Source: a virus
Length of the DNA: 43,826 nucleotides
Strand: one strand, 5' to 3'
IMG/VR virus record: IMGVR_UViG_3300045453_000084
Coordinates: 1 to 43,826 of that record
Each line of letters begins with the position of its first letter. Position 1 is the first letter of the stretch. Position numbers and translations under genes: made by a program. The notes beneath the pieces are model-generated. The model saw nothing but the letters and a program-made list of their open reading frames with translations, had not been told where the DNA came from and did not search any database. Of the stretch, positions 1 to 8,459 are shown in pieces.

Positions 1-324
1 ATGGTCCAGCGCAGCAGCAACAGCCACCAGATCGAGCTCGCCGCCCGCCCCTTCGTCGCCAGGCTGCGCCGCGAGGATCCGTTCCGCCTCGAGGACGATC
101 GCGCGTGGCGCGCCGCCGCCGATCGCATCGCCGGGCCGACCGGCTGGTATGCCCGCGCCGGCAGGCTCGCCGACGCCGGCTGCAAGCTGATCCACTTCGC
201 CACCCCGCTCGAGGCCGACGACATGCAGCGCTGGATCGCGGAGTCGGGCATCGAGACGCGGCCGGCGCCGCCGAAGTACGACGGCCCGATGCTCAGGGTC
301 GGCGATTACAGCAGCAAGGGTTAG
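1..324 (+). CDS. Hypothetical protein, 107 aa
   Basis: A 107-residue frame with an ATG at the first base of the window; the true start could lie upstream, outside it. The product is soluble, rich in Arg, Ala and Asp, with no membrane segment or motif that I recognise. Its TAG stop overlaps the tail of the convergent SRAP gene by 4 bases. It lies outside the leftward terminator that closes the phage late operon, so it may be host DNA or a phage moron. Function unknown. Confidence 0.5.
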   Translation: MVQRSSNSHQIELAARPFVARLRREDPFRLEDDRAWRAAADRIAGPTGWYARAGRLADAGCKLIHFATPLEADDMQRWIAESGIETRPAPPKYDGPMLRVGDYSSKG

Positions 325-983
325 GCGGCCTTCTTTTCCGGCGGCATCAGCACGATGGCCTGGTCGGCGGCGGGCTTCTGCAGCTCCAGCGCCTCCTCGA
401 GCGTGCCGTTGAGCCAGCGATCGACATCGCCCGGCGTCATCAGGATCACCGGCATCGCCTTGTTGTGGATCGGCTCCACGACACCGTTGGGCTCTGTCGT
501 GAGGAACGAGAAGAGCTTGTGCCTGCCGACATTGGGCTTGGCCTTGGTGCCTCGATCGCCCTCCCACTCGCGCCAGATCCCGGCGAAGAAGAACGGCTGG
601 CCGTCGGCGCGCTTGAACCAGCGGAACTGCACCGGCTTGCTGGTGTTGCGGTCGGGCTCGGAGAACGCCGTGGCCGGCACGATGCAGCGCTGCTCCGGCT
701 TCTTCAGCCAGGGCTTCCAGTAATTCGATGCGGTGTTGCGGATGTTGGTCACCGGCGCCTTGCTGCCCATGAAGGGCGGCGGCGGGAAGCCCCAGCGCAT
801 CGTCTCGACGACCCGCCCGCCGTCGCGCACGACGACGACCGGGGCTTCGTAGTTCGGATAGATGTTGGTGGCGTCGTTCTTCCCGGCGACCGCCTCGGCC
901 CAGTCCTTGCCGACCAGCTGGTAGTGCTTCAGCAGTCCGGCCACCTCGTCGCGCGAGAGCCGCATCGTGTAGAGATTGCACAT
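321..983 (-). CDS. SOS response-associated peptidase (SRAP, YedK/HMCES family)
   Basis: 220 aa, close to the usual family length. The family uses the N-terminal Cys, exposed after Met removal, to form a thiazolidine crosslink with abasic sites in single-stranded DNA. Visible hallmarks are Cys2 (MCNLYTM), the TNIRNTAS box with Asn80 and Arg82, Glu109 in ATAFSEP, and His173 in PIHNKAMPVIL. All expected active-site residues are present, so the protein should be active. It is convergent with the 1-324 gene and lies about 50 bases from the antitoxin-like gene, on the same strand. SRAP genes are common in prophages and plasmids, but it could equally be a host gene at the prophage edge. Confidence 0.93.
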   Translation of the reverse strand: MCNLYTMRLSRDEVAGLLKHYQLVGKDWAEAVAGKNDATNIYPNYEAPVVVVRDGGRVVETMRWGFPPPPFMGSKAPVTNIRNTASNYWKPWLKKPEQRCIVPATAFSEPDRNTSKPVQFRWFKRADGQPFFFAGIWREWEGDRGTKAKPNVGRHKLFSFLTTEPNGVVEPIHNKAMPVILMTPGDVDRWLNGTLEEALELQKPAADQAIVLMPPEKKAA

Positions 984-1034
984 GACTCGGATGCTAGCGT
1001 AGCGCGCCTGCGCCGTCAGCGCTTCCTCACGAAG

Positions 1035-1586
1035 TCAGGCAGCCTTGAGCTCTGTCCACGAGTCATCGAGCTTCTTGTCCGACTTCACGAGAACCCTCTT
1101 GAACACCATCTTCGGCGCCGTGTTGGGCTTGGTTCGATCACACTCGATCATGTGGGTCCGAATGAGCTTCTGGGGGTCATACTCGACGCCGCGGGCCTTT
1201 TCCTTCAGCGCCTCGCACACCGTCAGTCGCAGCAGCTTCTCGGCATAGCCACCAGGCACGACCGTCTCGGCTTCCCACCGGCTGATCGTCTCGACCGCGG
1301 TGTTCTCGCCCATGGCATCCGACAGCTCGCGCGCCGTCAGCCCCAGAATCTTGCGGACGGCGCGGATCTCGCACCCCCGCAGCCGGTGCGGCATCAGGCA
1401 GCGCGCCATAGCGGCGGCCGCGGCGAGTTCTTCCATCTGATGAATGTGGACGTAGGTTTCCGGCTCACCGTCGTCGCCCGTCTCCGTGATCTCCTTCGCT
1501 CCGTTGACCACAATGACTGGCAACCCGATTAGGGCCGATGCGTCGTAGCGCTCCAGGTCCTTGGCCATGATCGCCTCGCTCTTCAC
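1035..1586 (-). CDS. HTH antitoxin-like regulator (XRE / MqsA-type)
   Basis: 183 aa from the first ATG; an alternative start is MAKDLERY at 1568. The N-terminal half holds a short strand-rich segment (VIVVNGAKEITET, YVHIHQMEEL). Residues about 71-110 form a helix-turn-helix (EIRAVRKILGLTARELSDAM followed by ETISRWE), the pattern seen in MqsA/HigA-type antitoxins. It lies 20 bases downstream of the DUF4258 gene on the same strand, a toxin-first order. The likely job is to neutralise the DUF4258 protein and repress the pair. Assignment as an antitoxin is inferred from the HTH and the pairing. Confidence 0.7.
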   Translation of the reverse strand: MKSEAIMAKDLERYDASALIGLPVIVVNGAKEITETGDDGEPETYVHIHQMEELAAAAAMARCLMPHRLRGCEIRAVRKILGLTARELSDAMGENTAVETISRWEAETVVPGGYAEKLLRLTVCEALKEKARGVEYDPQKLIRTHMIECDRTKPNTAPKMVFKRVLVKSDKKLDDSWTELKAA

Positions 1587-1606
1587 TCTAAATCTCTCAA
1601 TATTCG

Positions 1607-1903
1607 CTATCCGGTATCCGACAAATCGATCACGGTGATGATGCGCAGGATGCCCACGGCGTCGCGCAATCCAACCACCACTCGAATCTGCCTGCCGTCG
1701 AGGTCGCCCCCCTCAACGTGCACGATGTCGTCTTTCTTCCTCTCGAACCACGTCACCTGACCGTTCATCAACACATGTTTGACGTCGGTATGAGTGATGC
1801 AACGCTTATCCATCTGGATGGGTGCATGGCTGCCCCACCAAATTTCATGACTAGAATCGGCCAGAATCGCGTCCAGCCGCCCCTTCTCTCTTGCGTACCG
1901 CAT
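1607..1903 (-). CDS. DUF4258-like toxin candidate
   Basis: 98 aa. Small basic protein with the DUF4258 pattern: an early His (SSHEIWWGSHAPIQMDKR), ITHTDVKHVLMNGQVTWFE, then two C-terminal strands GRQIRVVVGLRD and LRIITVIDL. DUF4258 proteins share the RelE/BrnT-like small-domain layout and are often paired with HTH antitoxins; toxicity here is inferred. The start has a GAGGAG Shine-Dalgarno upstream. The HTH gene follows 20 bases downstream. A perfect dyad at 1960-1974 upstream could be the autoregulatory operator. Confidence 0.72.
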   Translation of the reverse strand: MRYAREKGRLDAILADSSHEIWWGSHAPIQMDKRCITHTDVKHVLMNGQVTWFERKKDDIVHVEGGDLDGRQIRVVVGLRDAVGILRIITVIDLSDTG

Positions 1904-1959
1904 GCAAATCGCTCCTCGACGCTGTACATCCGCTTCTCATCGCGTTCCTCCCTTGCCTT

Positions 1960-1974
1960 TTGACGGTTCGTCAA
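1960..1974. promoter_or_regulatory. Palindrome upstream of the toxin-antitoxin-like pair
   Basis: Perfect dyad TTGACG-gtt-CGTCAA about 57 bases upstream of the DUF4258 start. TTGACG also resembles a -35 box reading leftward, but no convincing -10 follows at 16-18 bases. Best explained as an autoregulatory operator; inferred. Confidence 0.4.
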
Positions 1975-2009
1975 TACGCCATCGCCGGGCTTCTTGCAAA
2001 CCCTTTAAA

Positions 2010-2047
2010 CAAAAAAAGAGCCCCGCCAGCGCGAGCCGGCGGGGCTT
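2010..2047 (-). terminator. Intrinsic terminator of the late operon
   Basis: Read leftward, a perfect 9-bp stem AGCCCCGCC / GGCGGGGCT (arms 2038-2046 and 2019-2027) with a 10-base loop is followed by C and seven T residues, the canonical rho-independent form. It lies after the holin gene, the last gene of the leftward late operon, and before the toxin-antitoxin-like genes. Confidence 0.92.
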
Positions 2048-2160
2048 CTAGGTTTGGGAGGAAACGCCCAAGACGGGCTTACAGCAGACGAAGAGCGTCT
2101 GTTGCACCCCGCCGCGTGGTCGACGCGGCGAGCTCGTGACGCGGCGCTGCCGCGTGATTT
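2048..2160. other. Hairpin-rich gap between holin gene and terminator
   Basis: No coding frame is convincing here. Several small inverted repeats are visible: GCCC/GGGC near 2066-2078, CAGACG/CGTCTG at 2085-2101, and a GC-rich stem-loop near 2138-2156 (ACGCGGC/GCCGCGT). They may act as mRNA 3' structures before the terminator. This is not a clear copy of the dispersed repeat family found elsewhere in the window. Confidence 0.4.
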
Positions 2161-2697
2161 CTACTTCCCGATCGCCGCGCGGAGCGCCGCGTCCTTCGAT
2201 GCCGAGCCGGCCGAGCTGCCGACCCAGTAGCTCACCACCGCGGTGAACGAGGTGCCGAGGCTGCCCAGCATGATGTTGGCCAGGTCGCGGCTGCCCTCGG
2301 GGATCTCCTTGCGGATCACCAGCCAGAGCATGACGAAGAAGCCCACCGTGATCAGGACGCTGACGATCGGCGCGCCCCAGGCGATCAGCGAGCCGGCCCT
2401 GGCGAGCTCGACAGTCTGGTGGCGCGCGCTGGCCACGTCGGCGAGCTGCGCCTGCAGGGTCTCGAACTCGACGCGCCGCGCATCCGCTTCCGCCTGGACG
2501 ACGGCGATCCTGAACTGCAGCGCCTTCTCCGGGTCGGCGGCGATGGCGCGCTCGATCGCGCCGACGTCGTCTGTGCCGAGGATCTCGCGAGCGATGCCCG
2601 TCACCTTGCCGATGGCGGCGCCGGTCTTGTCGCCCGCGATCCACGAGGCGACGGTCGGCGCGAGGCCGAGCAGGAGCGGAATCAGCGGCAGGGCCAT
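2161..2697 (-). CDS. Holin, GTA-type 3-TM family
   Basis: 178 aa. N-terminal hydrophobic segment (LPLIPLLLGLAPTVASWIAG), a charged helical middle rich in Ala, Glu and Arg (about 55-95), then two C-terminal hydrophobic segments (LIAWGAPIVSVLITVGFFVM and ANIMLGSLGTSFTAVVSYWV). This layout matches the holin family of gene transfer agents and alphaproteobacterial phages. It should form inner-membrane lesions that release the endolysin. It is the last gene of the late operon, 10 bases after the small membrane protein and before the terminator. AGGA lies upstream of its ATG. Confidence 0.85.
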   Translation of the reverse strand: MALPLIPLLLGLAPTVASWIAGDKTGAAIGKVTGIAREILGTDDVGAIERAIAADPEKALQFRIAVVQAEADARRVEFETLQAQLADVASARHQTVELARAGSLIAWGAPIVSVLITVGFFVMLWLVIRKEIPEGSRDLANIMLGSLGTSFTAVVSYWVGSSAGSASKDAALRAAIGK

Positions 2698-2707
2698 GGG
2701 AGTCCTT

Positions 2708-2818
2708 TCACGACAGGAGGTGCCACGCGAGCGGCGAGGTCAGGACGAAGAGGCAGAGCGCCACGACGGCGAGCGCACCGAAGGCCATGCCGAAGAGAAA
2801 ACCCTGCCGGAAGGTCAC
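2708..2818 (-). CDS. Tiny membrane protein of the lysis cassette, 36 aa
   Basis: A 36-codon frame starting with GTG, whose GTGA overlaps the TGA of the endolysin gene. The product is almost entirely one hydrophobic helix (FLFGMAFGALAVVALCLFVL) with a basic N-terminus and short tail. The 4-base overlap is the same coupling used at many junctions of this genome, which supports expression. Possible roles are antiholin, pinholin-like or spanin partner; no lipobox is seen. Easily missed by gene callers because of its size. Confidence 0.6.
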   Translation of the reverse strand: MTFRQGFLFGMAFGALAVVALCLFVLTSPLAWHLLS

Positions 2819-3465
2819 GCGGCGACCGCGAAGGCCTCGAGCGCGTCGAGCGTGCGCTTGCCGACGATCCCGTCGGGCAGCAGGCCCTTGGCGAGCTGGA
2901 AGGCGATGATCGAAGCGCCCTCGCCGTCGAGGTCGACGGGCGGCAGGCCCAGCAGCTCGCGGTTGCGGCGCCAGTAGCGCACGCGGTCGGCGAGGCCGTT
3001 CAAGCCGCCGTTGATAACCTTCGTCTCGGTCTTGAACCAGTCGCGATCGGCCAGCAGAGACAGGCGCTTGCTGTTCCAGAACCACACCGCCGAGGCCGTG
3101 GCCCAGTGCGGCTCGCAGATCAGCGTCGGCTGCTCCAGCAGGTCGATGCCGAGCGCGCGTCCGCAGGCCTCGTGATTGGTGCGGCCGGTGACCTGCATCG
3201 GCCCGTGGCCCTTGAAGCGGCGGCCGTCGCCGGGATGGACATTGCCGAGGTCGGCACGGCCCTCGTAGTCGCTGCCGTCCGCAATCTCCTCCATCCACCG
3301 ATACTCGCCGCTCTCGTGCGCGAGCTGCGCCAGGAAGTCGGCGATGCGGCGCGGCGTCGTGAGGCCGCCCTCCTCCATCGCCGCGACGATGAACGGCAGG
3401 TGCGGCTCCAACCGCGCGCCGGCGGCCGGCATCATCCGGCGGATCAGATCGTCGGTCAGGATCAC
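2815..3465 (-). CDS. Endolysin, glycoside hydrolase family 19
   Basis: 216 aa with a GTG start overlapping the previous TGA (GTGA); GAGGAA lies upstream. The GH19 fold is shown by FLAQLAHESGEY with the likely catalytic Glu51, YEGR at about 67-70, and the substrate-cleft box GRRFKGHGPMQVTGRTNH at 81-98. A short C-terminal domain (FQLAKGLLPDGIVGKRTLDA) is a peptidoglycan-binding-1 repeat. It cleaves the glycan backbone of the cell wall after the holin fires. No signal peptide, so release is holin-dependent. It sits between the 1-TM protein and the tiny membrane protein. Confidence 0.93.
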   Translation of the reverse strand: MILTDDLIRRMMPAAGARLEPHLPFIVAAMEEGGLTTPRRIADFLAQLAHESGEYRWMEEIADGSDYEGRADLGNVHPGDGRRFKGHGPMQVTGRTNHEACGRALGIDLLEQPTLICEPHWATASAVWFWNSKRLSLLADRDWFKTETKVINGGLNGLADRVRYWRRNRELLGLPPVDLDGEGASIIAFQLAKGLLPDGIVGKRTLDALEAFAVAA

Positions 3466-3824
3466 GGGTTCCTCGAGGTCGGCAGGCGCAGGATCAGGCC
3501 GTCGAGCTTCTGCTCGTGGCGATCCATGCGGGCGTCCTGCTGGGTGTTGCGTTCGTCGATGCCCTTGAGGCGGTCGGCATGGGCGTCGATGCGGCCGTTC
3601 AGCACCTGGGTGAGGCCGCGGATGTCGCTGCGGATCTCGATCACGGCGCGGGTGTTCTGGTCGGTCGAGGCGATCACCTCGCGCGCCATCCAGCCGCCGA
3701 TGCCGAGCCCGATCGGCACGCCCACCACCATCACCAGCCGCGCCCCGAGCTTCAGCAGCGCGTTCTCGGCGACCTTGGCGAAGCGGGCCTCGCTGGTGCC
3801 GTTCGGTTCGCCGACTGCGCCCAT
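3462..3824 (-). CDS. Phage membrane protein with coiled coil, 120 aa
   Basis: The start is placed at MGAVGEPNGTSEARF because GAGGAG precedes it; a longer upstream frame would run into the neighbouring gene. One transmembrane helix (LVMVVGVPIGLGIGGWMA, about residues 30-50) is followed by a long charged coiled coil (RSDIRGLTQVLNGRIDAHAD and onward). The layout resembles DUF2730-like or i-spanin-like lysis-cassette proteins, but no family is certain. The gene overlaps the endolysin start by 4 bases. Confidence 0.75.
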   Translation of the reverse strand: MGAVGEPNGTSEARFAKVAENALLKLGARLVMVVGVPIGLGIGGWMAREVIASTDQNTRAVIEIRSDIRGLTQVLNGRIDAHADRLKGIDERNTQQDARMDRHEQKLDGLILRLPTSRNP

Positions 3825-3828
3825 GACG

Positions 3829-4314
3829 CTACTCCTCGGTCCACCCGCTGGTGTGGTCGATCGCCTGCACCGCCACGAGGGTGTTGGCGGCGGCGAGGGC
3901 ATCCTTGAGCGCGCCGGCGTTCATCCGCAGCGCGGTGAAGCGGTCGGCCGCCTTCACGGCCAGCGCGATGAAGTCGCCTTGCGTGAAGAGCACCGTGGAG
4001 TTGTCGAGCATTCGGAACGGATGGCCGCCCTCGGGCCAGGCGACGCCCTCGACCTCGAGGAGATTGGCCATGGCCCGCGCGAACACCGCCACGATGTTGG
4101 GGCGGTCTTCGTCGCGGATTTGCATCGCCGTGCCGGCGTGCGGCACGCCCTGCAGCACGGCCGCCATGTAGGCCGCGGCGATCGCCTGGCCCTTTGCCGC
4201 CTTCGCACCGGCGAGGTTGTACGCCGCGAGCTCGAGCTCGGTGGCGGCGCGGTCGCCCAACCGGCAGTCGCCGGTGTAGAGGGTTCCGGTTTCAGAGTTG
4301 CGCCACATGCTCAC
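3829..4314 (-). CDS. DUF4376-like tail-associated protein
   Basis: About 161 aa. The GTG at 4314 gives a GTGA overlap with the fibre gene stop; an in-frame ATG two codons later (MWRNSETG) is an alternative. The C-terminal half matches DUF4376-type proteins: an Ala-rich helix, FTQGDFIALAVKAADRFTAL and LKDALAAANTLVAVQAID ending in GWTEE. Such proteins follow tail-fibre genes and are thought to be structural or assembly factors. The exact role is unknown. Confidence 0.7.
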   Translation of the reverse strand: MSMWRNSETGTLYTGDCRLGDRAATELELAAYNLAGAKAAKGQAIAAAYMAAVLQGVPHAGTAMQIRDEDRPNIVAVFARAMANLLEVEGVAWPEGGHPFRMLDNSTVLFTQGDFIALAVKAADRFTALRMNAGALKDALAAANTLVAVQAIDHTSGWTEE

Positions 4315-5906
4315 CCCCACCGCCGTTCAAACATGAGCTTGTATTTCCAGTTTGCGAGCGTGAGGCCGAACGCCGCGCCGGTGTCTTTTCTGGTGACGGC
4401 CCATGCCGATGTGGCCGAACCGATGGTGTTGATTCCGCCGGCGATGCGGTTGCACCAGATGGAATTGGTGAACTCTTGCGGCACCGAGTTGGCGCCGCCG
4501 TGCGGGCCTACAACCCTATCGCCAACTGCGAATCCGCCATCGGCCGATGTGCACTCGATGACAAATACCGCACGCTCTGGATGGCACCCGATGTTGTGAT
4601 TCTTGGAAACGATGGTGCCGCTCGACGGAAGCGTTGAGGTCCAGCCCGAATCATAGCGGCCGTTGTAGGCGTAGGCGGTTACGGCGGTGACATTGCCGCC
4701 CGAGGTCACGGCCTCGCCGACAAACACCATAAAGACCTCATCGGCCGTCGACCCGTTGCCGAGATAGCCTTTCATTTCCCCATAGTTGAACGTGAACTGA
4801 CCCGAGGTGGTGCTCGGCGTGCCGCTCTCCTGATAGATCGGCGCCAGCGTGGTCTTCCCGCCGGTGAGCAACCCATCGGTGCCGACCGTCACATAGAGAT
4901 AGCTTGTCGTGGAGTCGGTCAGATTGCCGAAGCTCACGTTGCCGGTCGACCAGCCCCAGCGCTCGGCATCGCCGTTGCTCGCGCGCACCACCAGCGGCGC
5001 GGCGGCGGCCACGTTGGAAGTCGAGAGCGCCAGGCCGGACACCGTGGCTAGCAAGTTGGGAGCGCCCGAGGAAAGCGGCCCCCGCGCCACCGTCTGCCGG
5101 CGGCCCATCGGGGTCGGCCGGCCCTGCGAAAGCCACTTCGACCCGGTGGAGCGAAACCACACGACATGCCCCGGCGGCACCACGGCGTTGTCGACCGCCT
5201 CGCTGCCGTTGGTGTCGATGAAGGTGGGGAAGATGCCGTCCGCATAGATGCCGACGTAGAAGCCTTCGCCGGCGGTGGCGGCCGCAGGCAGGGCCGCCAC
5301 TCGGGCCGCCGCGGCCGTGTTGTGGCTGACGATATAGCCCCGGTCCGAGGCAGCGGCCGACGTCGCGATCGTGCTGCCTGACGTGCCGGTGTCGCGGATC
5401 GGCGCATTCTGGTAACCAACCCAGACCGTCTTCGCGACGTCGTAGATCCCGTCGTCGACCTGCGCGGCGTCGCCGGTGGCGATCTGCCGCCGCCAGCGCA
5501 CCGCGATGTCGGCATAGGTCCAGAACGAGGCGCCGGCGCGCAGCAGCGCGTGGCGGGCCGACGCCAGCCAGCCGGTGACGACGCCCTCGTCCAGTTCGGA
5601 CGAGGCCGGGATGTAGACGGTGAGTGGCAGGTCGTCGGTCGTCCAGGAGACGGCGGCATTGCCGTTGGTCGACTTCCACACGCCGCGGGCCAGCGTGTCG
5701 GGCGGCGAGCCGATCGACAGGGCGCCGCCGCGGTTCATCTCCCACTTGGTGTTGTCGCGGTTGCGCACGACATAGACGGGCTTGTCGCCGTTGGAGAAGC
5801 TCGCGCTGAACGGCAGGTAGTCGCCCTTGGCGCCCTCGAGCGTGTAGGTGCCCGTGCCGGTGGTATTGGAGGTCTCAACGGTCTGCTCGGCAAACGACTT
5901 GGCCAT
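4311..5906 (-). CDS. Tail fibre / receptor-binding protein
   Basis: 531 aa, rich in Gly, Ser, Thr and Ala with few charged runs, typical of beta-rich fibres. The N-terminus (MAKSFAEQTVETSNTTGTGT, then FSNGDKPVYVVRNRDNTKWE) matches the domain found at the start of many alphaproteobacterial phage tail fibres and probably anchors it to the tail tip. The middle contains repeated short strands, and the C-terminal part (about 330-531) is probably the host-binding region. It is the last large tail gene before lysis. GAGGAA precedes the ATG. Confidence 0.85.
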   Translation of the reverse strand: MAKSFAEQTVETSNTTGTGTYTLEGAKGDYLPFSASFSNGDKPVYVVRNRDNTKWEMNRGGALSIGSPPDTLARGVWKSTNGNAAVSWTTDDLPLTVYIPASSELDEGVVTGWLASARHALLRAGASFWTYADIAVRWRRQIATGDAAQVDDGIYDVAKTVWVGYQNAPIRDTGTSGSTIATSAAASDRGYIVSHNTAAAARVAALPAAATAGEGFYVGIYADGIFPTFIDTNGSEAVDNAVVPPGHVVWFRSTGSKWLSQGRPTPMGRRQTVARGPLSSGAPNLLATVSGLALSTSNVAAAAPLVVRASNGDAERWGWSTGNVSFGNLTDSTTSYLYVTVGTDGLLTGGKTTLAPIYQESGTPSTTSGQFTFNYGEMKGYLGNGSTADEVFMVFVGEAVTSGGNVTAVTAYAYNGRYDSGWTSTLPSSGTIVSKNHNIGCHPERAVFVIECTSADGGFAVGDRVVGPHGGANSVPQEFTNSIWCNRIAGGINTIGSATSAWAVTRKDTGAAFGLTLANWKYKLMFERRWG

Positions 5907-5916
5907 AGGGCGTTCC

Positions 5917-6741
5917 TCAGAGGATCTCGATCAGCGACAGCTCGGCTTTCCACACGTTCGCGTCCTGGTGGAACCAGGGCTCGGCGCCGAAGGCGGCGTC
6001 GGTCTCGAACAGTGCCTGCAGCGAGAAGGTGTGGAACTTCGTCGTCGCTGACGGGTCGAGGCAGAAGGCGATGTCGCGCGCCAGTCCGCAGTAGCGCTGC
6101 AGCTCGAATAGGCCGGCCGTCATCTCGGCCTCGTCGACCGCCGAGATCGGCAGGGTGAGGCGGCGCGAGGCCGGCCCGCGCGGGTCGCTGTAGCTTCGGC
6201 CGAACGGCGAGCGCACGCGCGCATCCGGCGAGATCAGGCCCAGCCCGACATTGGTGTCGACGTTGAAGGTGGGCTGGAACAGGGAGCCGATGAACAGCCG
6301 GCCCGCCTCGACATAGCCGTCAGGGTTCGAGTCGTCGGCGATGTCCAGCCGCCAGTAGCGGTAGGTGCCGGACGTGAAGCGCACCAGCGAAAATTCCTGC
6401 GGCCAGTCGGGATCGCTGTGCTTGCCCGAGCTCGGCCAGGCCGAGTCGGCGCCGCTGTCGACGACGGGCGACGCCGTGACGGCCGCCGCGCTGGCCGCGC
6501 CGCGCACGCGCAAGGTCGCGGCCGACGAGAGATTGTGACCGACCAGCACCAGCGCGTTGCAGGCACAGGCCGCGCCGAGGTCGATCGTGACGTACTCGGC
6601 CGAATCGCCGGTCGCGCGCCACTTCTTCTCCGGCCGGCGGTCCTGCAGGTTGCCGACCGACAGCGAGCCCTGCTCGGTCGAGCCGACCAGAGTCGCGGCA
6701 TCGCCGAACCGCGAGGAAAGGAACACCGCGCGCTCAGCCAT
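5917..6741 (-). CDS. Tail protein with discoidin-like (F5/8 C) domain
   Basis: 274 aa. Residues about 30-155 have the galactose-binding jelly-roll pattern: LQDRRPEKKWRATG, then VTIDLGAACACNALVLVGHN, and later RYWRLDIADDSN. The C-terminal part (ELQRYCGLARDIAFCLDP and onward) is a tail-specific domain. Likely a tail tip or baseplate component that binds surface polysaccharide; the binding role is inferred. Its start overlaps the end of the upstream tail hub gene by 8 bases. Confidence 0.78.
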   Translation of the reverse strand: MAERAVFLSSRFGDAATLVGSTEQGSLSVGNLQDRRPEKKWRATGDSAEYVTIDLGAACACNALVLVGHNLSSAATLRVRGAASAAAVTASPVVDSGADSAWPSSGKHSDPDWPQEFSLVRFTSGTYRYWRLDIADDSNPDGYVEAGRLFIGSLFQPTFNVDTNVGLGLISPDARVRSPFGRSYSDPRGPASRRLTLPISAVDEAEMTAGLFELQRYCGLARDIAFCLDPSATTKFHTFSLQALFETDAAFGAEPWFHQDANVWKAELSLIEIL

Positions 6742-8455
6742 AGAATTCCACCGTCACGGCCGAGGTTCCCTGAATATCCAGTGAAACGAACAGCACCGGC
6801 TTGGCAGCGCCGAAGCCCATGCGGCCCACGTTGTTGATGGTGGCGCCGCGGCCGATCAGGTCGACGAACGGGTCGATCTCGAAGTCGACCTGCCAGCGAC
6901 GGCGCTCGACCTCGAGGATGCCCTGCTGGCGCGCCGCCTCGGCCGCCGCATCGACCTCGTAGCGGAAGCCGGCCTGGGGCACGAAGACCTGCTTGGCCGT
7001 CGGGTAGAGCGCAGCCACCGCCGGCGAGGCCGCCTGCGCCCAGCGCGCCTCCTGCGCCAGGATGGAAGCGGTCTCGTCGTCGACCGAGGGCGCGAGCTCG
7101 CTGCGGCCCTGCGGGCTGCCGTTGATCGACCAGCCGACGAAGCTCGCCGCGCGCGGCGGCGCCATGGCCACCAGGCGCGGCTTGCCCATGCCCTCGGCCT
7201 TGAACTCGAAGGCGAGGCTGCTGCCGATCGAGGGCGATTCCAGCCAGCCCACCGCCAGGCGGCCGTCGGGCCGCAGCCGCCACCAGCCGAGGATGCCCGA
7301 CAGCACGATGTCGAGGGCCTCCGCCTTGGTGATCTCCTGGGAGAAGAACCAGCCGACCGGCGCGGAGTGCCGCGTGTCCATGCGGTTGAACGAGGTGACG
7401 TCGATCTGCGCCGCGTCGTCGAGCCGGCTCTGGCCGCGCGTGGTCGCGATGCGGCGCGCGATCTCGCCGCGCTTGGTGGGCGCGGGATGGCCGTAGGCGG
7501 TGTCGCCGTCGCCGACGCCCTCGACCCGCACGCCGTACTGCAGCGTCACGTTGGGCCTCACCAGCGACTTCGCCAGGCACGTCGCGCACTCACCGCCCGG
7601 GATGGTGGCCGCGGCCAGCGCCTCGTAGGTCGGATAGTCGGCGCCGATCGCGAGCGGGACGCCGCCGTGCTTGAAGGCGATCAGCTGCTGGCTGCTGCCC
7701 AGGCTCCACTGGAAGATCTGGTCGGCGGTCGACAGCAGCACCGGCTCCTCGTTGAAAAACCAGCCCAGCGCCCAGGGCTTCCAGCGGCCCTTCAGCGAGG
7801 CGTCGCCTTCGAGCCCGCCCTCGCCCTTGTAGAACTCGTTGTGCAGCAGCGCGTCGAGCTGCCAGCCGGGATCGCGCAGGTCGATGCGCTTGGTGTCGAG
7901 GTCGGCGATCAGGGCGCGGGCGGTGAAGCGCGCCACCGTCTCGAAGGTCGCGAAGTCGGCGCCGCGCTCGCCACGCTTCAGCGTGACCGGCGCACCGTCC
8001 CAGACATAGTCGAGCAGGTAGTCGAGCTTGCCATCGGGGTCGACCAGCACCAGCTCGCCCACCGTGGGCCTGGACCGGCCGAGCGGATCGACACCCGCGA
8101 ACAGCGACGAGCCGAAGTTCGGCGCCGCCGGCAGGATGCCGTCGACGAAGGTGGCGGCCGGCGTGTCGGCGTTGCCCGAGGAGCGCGAGGTGGTCGAGGC
8201 GGGATAGAGCTCGACCCGCGTGCCCGCCCAGCCCCACTCACCGCCTTCCGGCCACTCGGGATCGCCGTAGGGACCGAACGGGCCCAGCTCCAGCGCCGAC
8301 GCCGGGTCGGCCGGCTCCAGCACCAGCAGGAGATCCTTGCCGCGATGGCCGCCGAGGTTGAGCGGGTCGACGCCGGCGGCCAGCGGCCACGGCTCGTTGG
8401 GGCCGCCGAACTGGCCGTAAGGCGGGAAGTAATCGGCGAACTCCGTGCTGGCCAT
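6734..8455 (-). CDS. Tail tip / hub protein
   Basis: 573 aa, directly after the tape measure gene, where siphophages keep distal tail and hub proteins. Segments such as VGELVLVDPDGKLDYLLDYV, and the later WWRLRPDGRLAVGWLESPSI, recall the gene families that form the tail hub and its carbohydrate-contacting tip. No catalytic motif is recognised. The position and size support a baseplate role; a precise homologue is not claimed. Confidence 0.75.
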   Translation of the reverse strand: MASTEFADYFPPYGQFGGPNEPWPLAAGVDPLNLGGHRGKDLLLVLEPADPASALELGPFGPYGDPEWPEGGEWGWAGTRVELYPASTTSRSSGNADTPAATFVDGILPAAPNFGSSLFAGVDPLGRSRPTVGELVLVDPDGKLDYLLDYVWDGAPVTLKRGERGADFATFETVARFTARALIADLDTKRIDLRDPGWQLDALLHNEFYKGEGGLEGDASLKGRWKPWALGWFFNEEPVLLSTADQIFQWSLGSSQQLIAFKHGGVPLAIGADYPTYEALAAATIPGGECATCLAKSLVRPNVTLQYGVRVEGVGDGDTAYGHPAPTKRGEIARRIATTRGQSRLDDAAQIDVTSFNRMDTRHSAPVGWFFSQEITKAEALDIVLSGILGWWRLRPDGRLAVGWLESPSIGSSLAFEFKAEGMGKPRLVAMAPPRAASFVGWSINGSPQGRSELAPSVDDETASILAQEARWAQAASPAVAALYPTAKQVFVPQAGFRYEVDAAAEAARQQGILEVERRRWQVDFEIDPFVDLIGRGATINNVGRMGFGAAKPVLFVSLDIQGTSAVTVEFYG

Positions 8456-8459
8456 GACG

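Noticed and set aside
1768-1974. A small minus-strand gene upstream of the DUF4258 gene
   Set aside because: Its only start is a TTG within the TTGACG palindrome and most of its length overlaps the DUF4258 gene in another frame.
2419-4599. A 726-residue plus-strand frame over holin, endolysin and tail genes
   Set aside because: Antisense to well-supported genes, with no recognisable domain and shadow-like composition. The same holds for the long plus-strand frames at 10533-12281, 20173-21810 and 27115-28857.
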